Assembly: GCA_028583415.1 (NCBI GenBank)
Contig: CM053276.1
Span: 116,837,002-116,901,001, forward strand
DNA: 64,000 bases
Reading direction: 5' to 3'
DNA from: Protea cynaroides
Lineage: Eukaryota > Streptophyta > Magnoliopsida > Proteales > Proteaceae
Of this stretch, positions 33,678 through 43,790 are shown in pieces (position 1 is the stretch's first letter; each line of letters opens with the position of its first letter). A program made the position numbers and the translations under genes. The notes below the pieces were generated by a model that saw only the letters and a list, made by a program, of their open reading frames with translations, searched no databases and was not told the origin of the DNA.

Positions 33678-34722
33678 AAAACAGAGACGGTGGTCAGGAA
33701 AAAAAAAAAAGGAGAAAAGAGTAAGAAAGAAGAGAAATACATTGTTCAGCCCGTTAAAACAGACGAGTTACCTGTAGCTAGTATTCCTTCCGCTGGAAGT
33801 ATCCTCTCTGTATATACATCTGGAATTTAACTTGCGACTCTATTCAATTCTTATCCTAATTGTTTTAATTAATCTACCGAAAGATGAACAGAAATACTCG
33901 TTCGGCCCTAGCCGATCCCAATCTTAATCACTGACGATTCTAACATATGCAATCTGATTCGGTGGTGGTTGCAGCACTTTCAAGTTTGATGCAGGGGATA
34001 TCGTGCACTTGTAAAGAGATTCTAGTGTTTTGATTGGGGTCAAACTTTCCTTGAGCAATAATGGTATTCTATAGAAATTTATCAAGTTTCTGACTTTTTT
34101 GAGGGATTGAGGTCGGACGGTGTGAATGGGAGGGAGGAGATGGCTAAAAAATCGAATCTTATTCCATGGAATACTGGAATTGATCAATTCTAAACAGAAT
34201 TAACCCATTCTAATCCGATTCTTCATCTCAATGAACTGAATTTATTTCGGGAGAAGGATGATCTACAAGCTAGTCGATTTGGGAAATCTGGAGAGAGAGG
34301 AGAAGAAAGCACCCAGAAAAATTAGGGTTTGAAGTTTTGGGCTTTCATTTCCTAAAAAGAAGATCAAACGAGAGAGAGATGATCCCTTCGATTCCTCCCG
34401 CTGGAATATATTCCTGCAACTCCTGCCGGTCATCTCCTTTTGTCCAACGGATCTGCAAGTTGTCAATGATCCATTTGGTTTTCCATTTCAGAAGGGACGT
34501 GCTCTACAATTCCTGTCGGAGTGCCTGCACCTCCCAGAGTGAAAGAAGGGTTTTTCTCTTCTTTCCCCGACAATATTGGTTTCAAAAACTTGATAGTAGA
34601 ATTGATCACAAAAAATATAACTTTAACATCGTTAAAAATTAGGGTCATTTGTCTTTTCCTAAAACTTGGATGTTCAAGAGTCATCAAGGTAAGTTACAGG
34701 GGAAGTAACTATCTTTTTCCCT

Positions 34723-35452
34723 ATAAATTAATGAAAACAATCGACAATTATTATACAAATATGTGAGTGCTCTTGTCATTTCACAGCTTAATATTATAAA
34801 TTGAGGCATTGAAAATTTAAGATGGTACCCTTAATATTCTTTTTGAATGGTCAAAATATCTCTAATATGGATTATTTTTACCTCCAATCTCTAGGAAAAA
34901 AATCGTCTGTAGCACTCTATTTCAATAGAGTAATTCCTAATCATTGAGAATGCATCAATCACATGCTCTATTGCAATTCCAATAACCAGAATCAAGCCTG
35001 CTACACTAAAATACTATGTACGATCCGAGACCCGTCCCTACACTAGAGTCAAAACGAAATCTCCCTGCTTATTTCAGTAACTCCAAAACAGTGTTGGAGT
35101 CTTCACTAAAAAAATATATAAAATAAAATTCCGATCCCAATCTAAAGACCCTTATGGATGTTGGCACGTGCGTTGTCACTGTACTACCTCAAAGTCTCTG
35201 GATTCTCTCGGTAGTTGAAAAGTTCCATACATATGAAGACAAAAGCGAAGCCTTGATTGGTCGGCTCTCCTTTCTCTTACTTCCCAGTAATGTTAGCTGT
35301 GCTCTGTATTTCCAATTCCTTCAGATCTAACATTCAAAGATTCCCAATTGAGATGAGAAAGAGGAGAATATGAAATCTATAGGAAGTGATTCTTGCTATG
35401 ATTAGTGAGAGTGTGATGAGTGAGGGAAAAGGACTACGGCAGATCAGGAACA
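34723..35452. other. Intergenic, with a partial MITE end
   Basis: No gene recognised. GGAAAAAAATCGTCTGTAGC at about 34894-34913 is the same terminal sequence as the 130-bp MITE at 41780, in the opposite sense to its right end. The partner end was not found. The last 200 bases before 35453 may be promoter and leader of the tetraspanin-like gene. Confidence 0.45.
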
Positions 35453-37893
35453 ATGATAAAATGCAGCAGGTGTTGCTTGCACCGCTCCATGAGGATGGTC
35501 AACCTGTTGGTTAACTTATTTGGGGTTGCCATGATTGTTTACTCTCTTTGGCTGTTGAAGAGGTGGAAGGAAGGAGTTAGAGATATGGTTTCTGGATCTG
35601 TTATTCCTACACCATGGTACCCGACTCTCTTTCTCTCTTCTTCTTCTTCCTTTTTGGGTCTTCTTTCTCTTTTATTTTCCTTCCCTTTTTAACTACATTA
35701 AGACTAATTTGTAATTGATGGAGTTCCAGATTTGAGATGCCTCATGGTTTTAGAATCCCTTCTGATGATTCACTAGGTCTTGGTTTTACCTTGATAAATT
35801 TTGCCAGATCATTGTTCGATTGTATGCCTGTCTGAAGATATATCCATTGCTCATCTACCAAAAATTGACCAAGGGTTTTGAGAAATCTCTGTTTCTTCTC
35901 TGGTTATTGTTTAGTTTTATTCTACTTTTTTTCAATTTACTAGAATATTCTATCTTCAGTGCACACTTCATATATATGAAAATGGAAGATTCATGATACA
36001 TACCTATCAACCCAATAGGGGGTTAAGATAGAAAATAGATAGGGAGAAGGGAAGTTGACCTCCTCCTCACTAGGACAATATATAGAGATCAAGTTGTTTC
36101 ATTCATATGATTCTGATCATAAGTTAGATGATTGCTCTCTCATTTCCACAAGAAAGTGACATTCCCTGAAGAGACCCATGATTGACATGCTAATGTCCTC
36201 TTGAGAACATTCCTCCTGAGAACATCCCACCGAGAGCCACGTGGTGAGCATTCAGGACAGATTGCCACTGTTCTCCCAGAACCACTGGGAGGAGAGGATG
36301 CGGATAATAGATTAAACTTTCAAAAATGACATTAGAAGTGTGGATAATAGATTAAACCACTGTCCTCTCAGCACCACTGTCCTCCCATGAAAATGACATT
36401 AGAAGTGTGGAAAAACAATATATTAAACTTTCAAAAGAAAATGACCTAAATTCCAAGCTGATACAAAGCTAGAAGCTATCCGGTTCCTATCAGTCGATAC
36501 AGGCTGAGAACCCGGTATATCGACTGGATCCCTAGCGGTTGATACTACGAGAGACAATTTATAACGGTCGACCCGAATGATTCTGCTCGATGCCCAATGG
36601 CTATATTTTGCAAAAAAATCCTCTCCCGTCCACTTGCCGCCTATCAAGGGTGGGATTTCAACCGGCCCACCTCCCCATGTATTGGTAGGCGGGCCGACTG
36701 ATCCCCAGCCCTTGGATCAGCGACAGAAACCTCCTGCCGCGAGAGAGGATTTCTTTCCCTATATTTTGACTCCCAACGGCTATAAGAGGAAGGCAAACAG
36801 TTGTCTTAGCTCTGTAACATTCCTTGTGCCTTAAAATTGCCCTTGTCTTTGTCTACAAGGGTAAAAAGGTAAATACAAATTCAAATAAAAATTAAAACAA
36901 TTCCGCCCGGATCCCAGATCTTGGTAGAGTGTTCCGCACAACTTTTTGCACTTGACAATCATTACTATGGAAGACAGGGTAGATTCTATCCATTTCAAAT
37001 CTGTCCAAAATTGACTAAATGGGTTTTTTAAGAAATCTCTGTTTCTTCTCTGGTATTGTAAGTTTTATTATTATACTTTTTTGTTCAATTTGCAAGTAAT
37101 TGATGTTATAAACTGTTCTGTTTTGCTCTACAGGTTCATCTACGCATGCCTGGGTGAGGGCATTGTTGTGTGCTTAAGCATGCTCTCTGGCCATATGGTT
37201 GCTAACTGTATCACTTCCTTCAATCTTTTTATTGTATCCTTTTAGAAGCTTAAAGCTTTCTTCTCTACTGTTCTAAGAATAAGCTTCTGCAATCACTCTC
37301 TACATTTAGCTTCTTATTCTGATTATCTGTCCAACCAAGTTTTCCTCAACCATTGTTAAGTATGTAGCATCTCTTTGCTCCATTCTTTGCCTTCAAACTT
37401 TGGCATTTATTGTTATTTTCTACAGGATGGACTGGAAAGATGTATGACTACTCAACCCCCATACTTGTGTAATACTAGTGGAAATTTTTTTTTATATATT
37501 TTTTAAGTTTGCATCAATTTGTGAATTTGTCTCTACCCTCTTTTGTGATAGAAAATCTCCAAATACATTGATGTGCAAGATGAGAAATTTGGTCACTTCC
37601 TGTGCTTCAACTTAACTGTTTCTCGCTTTCTCTTGATCATGATCATAGCTGCACAGGTACAATTGATTGACATAGATGTTACCCAATTTCAGATTCATTC
37701 TGTTATAGTTAGCATCCTAATTAACACAGATGTTTCACAATGATTTCAGACCAATGCTGTTATAGTTGCATTCATTCTATGGGCTACTGGACCCGAACCG
37801 AGGAGTCACTGCCGCCGTCTGGACCTACCTGAATTCAGGCAATCCTTTCTGGTGTTACCTGACTCCAGTTCATCTGGAAGCAGTTCAAATTGA
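35453..37893 (+). CDS. Tetraspanin-like (TOM2A/tetraspanin-18-20 type) gene or pseudogene
   Basis: Tetraspanins are four-pass membrane scaffold proteins. Exon 35453-35616 starts MIKCSRCCLHRSMRMVNLL and holds TM1 (LFGVAMIVYSLWLL); its donor splits a Trp codon. Exon 37134-37233 resumes WFIYACLGEGIVVCLS, matching the PWFIY-GxG start of TM2 in TOM2A relatives. Exon 37552-37656 (KISKYIDVQDEKFGHFL) and last exon 37750-37893 (TM4, then WATGPEPRSHC and stop at 37891) follow. These join in frame to 170 aa. The segment for TM3 and the W-K-D stretch is not clearly present: a small exon with DWKD near 37430-37446 does not fit the phase. Intron 1 holds about 1.1 kb of repeat-like DNA. It may be a diverged or broken copy. 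Confidence 0.65.
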
Positions 37894-39512
37894 TGAAATT
37901 TTGAAACATTGAAATGTGAGAGAGACCAAGGCTAAATCATAGTTCACTAACCATCTTCATTTACAGCTTTTCATCCTCACAGAGAGAAGAGAAGAGTCTC
38001 AGAAGGCAAAAATATTTTTCCCTTTTTGGTCCTCAAATTTGTATTTATATTTGCACTTGAAGAATCAATACATCCACTATATACTGGAACTTTAGTGTAC
38101 GATTTTTGGCCTGATATCATTTCTTTCTAGTTCTGTTGTTTCATTCAAAAATCTATAAAACAAGGAAAACCAAGGAGGTTGGGTTGTCACTGCTTAAAGC
38201 TCCAGAATAAAGTTAAATGGGATTGGCTTGTATCCATTTCTTCTTGAAGTAAGGTTTATACCAGTCAACATGGAATGCCTTTTTTTTTTTAAGGCAAAAG
38301 TTCTTCAATCTGCTCTAGTACAGGGTGTAGAAAGCTCTAAATGGCTTGTACTGCTGCAGGAAATCCAAAAGATTAATACTGATGAAGGTAAGAGAAGGTC
38401 TTCAATATAGAATGAGAATGCATTCAAGAACAAGGTATTTTCATTCTGGGCTCAGAATGCAATGTGGGGTAAAAAATACATTCTAGTACGACCTGCTTTC
38501 TCTAACACATTGCATGTTTCAATAACGAGAATATATACTAAACACTGGTTTTGTTATATCAAAATGTATTCTTGACCTAGATTACATTCCAATAATGCAT
38601 ACCGATTCAGCCTTAATAAACATTTCTTCAATATAAGGTAATTGAGAATTGAGATTTGTTATACAAAAAAATAAGGCTTGCCAAATTGCCAATCTGTTTT
38701 GGTGGTTTAGTTTGATGAAACTCTGATTTTAAGATGAACCCACTTGGGCATAGTGAAAGAGGCATTGAGGACCTTCAAAATATAAGGAGATAAGAAATTA
38801 TGACCATTAATTGATCCATAGGTTCACTCATGGTGAAGGAGAAGTTTGGATCTTTCTAATTGACACTGGTTTGTATCAAGACCCTCGCCCTCTCGACATT
38901 GATTCCTTTTTGTGTGCACTTATTGGGCTATCATAGAATTACAATATACATGGAGATGTATATTTGGTATTTAGAATAAGAAAGATGAGGAAATTTTGCA
39001 GCAAACACCGATCGGCGATCAATGGTGTCAACATGCCGATGTCAAATAGAAAATCCCATTAATAAGTTAATAAAGCCCTCATAAAATTAGCACATTATAT
39101 TGAATCAAACCAGTCCGAAGTGCTATTAGGCCAGAATAGGACTTGACTCTTAGAATCCAATGAAATACCGAAACTAGTCTTGAGACTCTTGACCAACTAT
39201 AAGACCAGACAAAATCAATCCTAATGATTCAAAATCAAAATCGAATCAAAACCAACCTGATATTGGACCCATAGAAACTTCTTAAACCAATTTTTTAATA
39301 TATATATATATATAAATTTTAGCTTATCGGTATAAGACAAAAACTGAAACGGATTTCGATCATTTTTGTCTTTGAGAGACTCATAACCACTAAAGTTGAT
39401 TCCGTGTGTAATAATACATGGGCATATATAAATTTTGTCTTCAAATCCTCTCCTCCGGAGATGTTTCCATGGGATGATCGACATTTGGGTTTTGGGTGAA
39501 TCTAAGTTTCAC
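37894..39512. other. Intergenic, no gene recognised
   Basis: AT-rich DNA, including a short TA repeat at about 39297-39313. The first 200-300 bases may be the 3' untranslated region of the tetraspanin-like gene. No element ends or coding frames stand out. Confidence 0.5.
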
Positions 39513-39644
39513 GTTTGAGTCAATACTCAGTTGATAAATTAAGTCTATAAAATATGTCCGCTTAGGCATGGGGCTCAGGTTTGAGTCAATACTCAGTTGA
39601 TAAATTAAGTCTATAAAATGTGTCCGCTTAGGCATGGGACTCAG
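39513..39644. repeat. Two-copy 66-bp tandem repeat
   Basis: GTTTGAGTCAATACTCAGTT begins at 39513 and again at 39579. The copies differ at only a few positions (for example AATATGTCC against AATGTGTCC). Confidence 0.9.
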
Positions 39645-39690
39645 ATTCATTCTAGACTCACGTATAGACCATCCATTTGACAAGAGCGTC

Positions 39691-39928
39691 CAAATCGTCT
39701 CATTCCAGTAGTTCGGAAGGAGGGGCAGCGACCCCAGTGGATAGTCGTCGCATGGGAGTCGGATGAATCCGATCCCTCCGTTCGAGCCAATAAATCGAAC
39801 CGATAAAGGAGTGTCAGCTCGAACGAAAGAGTCGGATTCATCCGACTGTTAGGCATTGATCATCCACTGGGGTCGCCCCATTAGGATCGACGCCCCTCCT
39901 CCCTGAAGTTAAGGGATGAGACAATTTG
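39691..39928. repeat. Foldback element or MITE (~240 bp)
   Basis: The left arm (CAAATCGTCTCATTCC, later GCGACCCCAGTGGATAG and GTCGGATGAATCCGA) is the reverse complement of the right arm (TCGGATTCATCCGAC, ATCCACTGGGGTCGC, then GATGAGACAATTTG) with small gaps. Nearly the whole segment can fold into a hairpin. No coding sequence is present. Confidence 0.75.
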
Positions 39929-40348
39929 AATATGTTTCTTTTCTCCTGTTTCTTTTCTCCCTATGGAACCACTGGGAAACAATGATGCGGATCCGTAAAT
40001 TCTAATCGTTAGATCAATGATCTGAGAAACTGAACAATCAAGAGGCATGTGTTAGGCAACTGAATCGACAACTGAAAACTGACCCAACCAACCTGATTGA
40101 CACCAGCTCATTTTGCAAAACGAGCAACTGCAGCGCCATGATTTTCCTCGTTAATCTAAAATGCGCCATAATTACTACCAATCTATAGTTGTCACTTTTA
40201 TTGACAAGACTGTCTTGTTTATATAAAAATTAAAAAAAACCAAGATGAAACTGTCTAGATCAGATAGCCACGTCCTTCTATCGTTATCAAGAGCCGTGGC
40301 AGTGGCGAGTAGTCACATCACACCTCACCACCTGCGTAATCGGATAAG

Positions 40349-40541
40349 AACCCCGTTCTATGCTCACGTGATCATGAAGTCCCGCTGGAGGTTTCCATTT
40401 CAGGTGAGCACGAACCCCCCGTTCTGTGGTCACGTGATCATGGAGTCTCCGCAGAGGTTTCCATTTCAGGTGAGCACGAACCCCGTTCTGTGGTCACGTG
40501 ATCATGGAGTCTTCGCAGAGGTTTCCATTTCAGGTCAGCAC
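40349..40541. repeat. Three tandem 63-66 bp units, each with a G-box
   Basis: Units start at 40349, 40413 and 40479, with lengths that differ by 2-3 bases. Each has TCACGTGATCATG, which contains the bZIP/bHLH G-box core CACGTG, and a GAGGTTTCCATTTCAGGT tail. They lie 0.6-0.8 kb before the TATA box of the aminotransferase gene, so a regulatory role is possible but unproven. Confidence 0.8.
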
Positions 40542-41249
40542 CGTCTAATCCGATGGGATACTGAATCGTGTTGGATTTAAATTTAGATTATATTAAATAA
40601 CGGTTCACAGTGATGCAAGAATGTACTTCGATCAAATGAATTTAATATATTTTTAAATTGATTTAAATCTTATTTTAAATCAAATGAATATAATATTAAA
40701 ATAAAAAATATAAAACATCAAGTGGTCTTATTTCTTAAAATTTTCATTCGTTATTTTCATTCTCATCTTCATTTACATAAACAATTACAAGTCTAATAAG
40801 TCTTTTACAATCTATATCTAATCTACAACATAAAAACGATTATAGAATCCAAAATCAACATCTTTATTTATTTACATTTTGACATGAACAATTTATCAAT
40901 TTATAGTTCATCTACAGATCTCCAAAATTAATATGAGACCCATTATAAACCATGACCGACCAAACCCGTGTTATCACGAAACATGCGATACGATGCATTC
41001 CGGTCCGTGACGGCGCACGAATGAAGGGTTGGCGCGCGAAAGACGATTTTTTTCGAGCATATAACCAAATATAAACGTAATCATGCCTCGGGATCTCATT
41101 TGTTGAACGGGCTGTCGCTCGACCGCGTGCCGTGTTAAAATGGTGGGAACACATTGGAGTCCCCACTATATAACGGTGGAACTGTGGATGTCTCCCCAAC
41201 ATAAAAGCGTAGTTTAGACTTTCCATAGAAGAAAGAAAAAGGCCTAAAA
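40542..41249. other. Upstream region of the aminotransferase gene
   Basis: AT-rich to about 40900, then GC-richer DNA towards the gene. Nothing coding was recognised. The last 80 bases are probably promoter and leader. Confidence 0.5.
41167..41173 (+). promoter_or_regulatory. TATA box of the aspartate aminotransferase gene
   Basis: TATATAA in CCCCACTATATAACGGTGG, 77 bases before the start codon at 41250. Confidence 0.5.
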
Positions 41250-43757
41250 ATGCGCCCACAGGTTTCGTTATCCGGCGCCCACGGTTCACCAACCGATCGG
41301 AGGTTAAGTGCTTTGGCGAGGCATCTCGCAGACGCCCACTCCGCTTTTTCTATGGATTCCCAAAACGCTAACCAGACCATCTCTCCCTCTCCAACAGCCG
41401 CCTTCAATGGCGATTCTGTATTCGCCAACGTTGTGCGAGCTCCTGAAGATCCGATACTTGGGGTAACCGACCTTACTCTTGCAACCTCTACTTTACTGGT
41501 TTTCATTTGTCTATTTTCTGTTCTTTATTCTCGTTGGTGCCAAATTTCTTCTTTTGATTGTTTGATTGTTTGATTGTTTGATTGTTTGATTGATGTTTAT
41601 ATAATTAAATCATTGTGATTGGAAAAGGAAAATTATAGTACCACAACAAGCAATATACTGTCAGGGAAAAAAAATTCTGAACTGTGGAAAATACAAGAGT
41701 CTAAACGCGGAATATGTTTTTGAGTCGGATTTAAGATGACTGGTGGCATTGAGCTCCCTTGATCAGGCCAGAATTACCGGAGTCAGATCGTCTGTAGCAT
41801 TTTGGTGCAGCTGTTCTGATCTTGACCTGCATCGGACTCATGACCAAGATACACTTTCAATGTTCAAGATCCGCACTCTGTACCAGAGTGCTACAGACGA
41901 TTTTTTTCCGAATTACCGACATAATTTGGTTGGAGATAGATTGCGTGTGCATCTCAGTTTCCGCCATGATCATTGGTCCCTTCTTTTCTCTTTTTTTTTT
42001 GTCAAGATATTAGTTGAGGGGCGCCCTATCCAAACCCAGGAGGCGCTGCGAAAGCATAGTACTAACTTTGAACATTCTTTGTGTTAACCATGAGGGCGTA
42101 CCGGTCACTGAAAAAACTGATCCCGGTATCAGATGACTAGGGGACCAATGATAGAATGACACATGGCCTGAACTAATGGCAGAGTGACATGTGGCCGATA
42201 CTAAATTATAAAGTATTATAAAAATGACGGTATCAGAGTATCATATCGGCACATACGATGCGGATACTTAAAACCAAAATGCTGGTGGAAGTACTAGGAA
42301 AATGAAAAACTTGTGTCTTTGTTACAAGAATACGGAACAAGCATTCTTGTTGATACTCTATCCGGATGCTTTATCATCTTATGTTGAAAGAAGTCTTATG
42401 AGCGGAAGACACTTTCCTCCCAAGTGCCAAAACATTTTGAGGGATTACATCTCTACAGATGAAAATTCCTTATTTGCATGCTCTTTGGCTAGGAGAGCAG
42501 CATGATGGGTGTGGTAAATAACATATGACTGTGTTTTTTTACGTCTTTTATGTCAAGAACACATTCTAAGATGATAAATTTAACGTTTCGTATGAAATCT
42601 CTTTCTTGAATCACTGAATGTGTTACAGAATCTGTCCTCTTTTACGTTTGGAGGTAAGAACATGTTAACCCATTCTCATGCTATTTTAGGAATGCATTCT
42701 CTATTCTGAGAATGAATTTCTAACTATGCATTCAACGCAGATGGCTTAATTTCTCTGCCCAACCAAAGATGCCATCCTTTGGCTTTCTCCAACAATTCCA
42801 GCATAATAACTGTTTTGTTCAATGATAGAGCTATCTAGAAAATAAAAATGAAGAGCCAATGGCAAGTAGCTCTTTGCTTCATATGACAACCTTAGGCAGG
42901 CCCTTCAAATTTTATTAATAAGACGAATATAAATTATGGGCATCTGTGTGTGTGTGTGTGTTTTGAAAAGCTAATCGCAACCCCAAAATGCAAAATCAGT
43001 CCCTAACTCCCCCACCCTCTTAAATGATGTCTATATTGAAATATGTTTCTTGTACTTTCTTCAAAAGTATTTCCCCCAATTACTACTTTCTCCACTTTAT
43101 TGTGCCTGGATACTCATATAGCTGTTCTATTGATTCTTACCACCACTTTAGAAGCTTTTAATCTCAACATCTCTTTTCTGGTTGACAACTTCATGCAGAT
43201 TTCTTTCACTCATTTCTTATACTAACTGTGATTTTATTTCAACCAATCAGGTGACCGTTGCATATAACAAGGATACTAGCCCAATCAAACTGAATTTAGG
43301 TGTTGGTGCTTATCGAACAGAGGTATGTATCTCAGATGAGGTTTTCAATTTTTTGTTCTTCAAACATACATGAACAAACACAAGTGGATTTGAATTTCAG
43401 AATAGATGCTTATTTAAGCCTATTCATTTGTTTGGACTTTTCCATTTTCATTGGTAAAATCTGTTGACTGTCATACATCAGACCAGGAATTGGGTCCCAT
43501 CTTGGCTGGTGCTAGTGGTGCCATGCTTCGGCGCTATGAGTCATACCAAAAAGATATACAAAATCTTTTAAAGTGCACTAAATTGACTAGACAAACTAAA
43601 CGGCATGAGCTCCACAGATCCCATTGTAACTTTGGAGATGACTCTCATGGCTTCTTCAATGCCCACACATCACATAAAAAATTTATCACTAGTCTCTTTT
43701 CGTAAACTAAAGTATTGCCCATTTACTTCTCCTTCACACACACCTTGATCGTTTATG

Positions 43758-43790
<33 letters not shown>

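Larger units (their letters stand above)
20326..34722. mobile_element. DNA transposon with ~100-bp inverted ends, split by a gypsy block
   Basis: The left end begins AGGGAAAAAGACAGTTACC at 20326. The right end, complemented from 34722, begins AGGGAAAAAGATAGTTACT. Both continue with a shared CAAGTTTTAGGAAAAGACAA. ATAAATT flanks it at 20319-20325 and 34723-34729. Removing the gypsy block 20847-33677 leaves an element of about 1.56 kb (20326-20846 and 33683-34722). No transposase was recognised in those arms. The family is uncertain; the long inverted ends suggest a Mutator-like element, but only 7 bp of duplication is clear. Confidence 0.7.

Noticed and set aside
35420..35452. Upstream GTG extension of the tetraspanin-like first exon
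   Set aside because: The frame begins with GTG, which is not a normal plant start. The first in-frame ATG is at 35453.
42302..42505. 67-aa frame in aminotransferase intron 1
   Set aside because: No domain, no splice support, inside an intron with MITE insertions.
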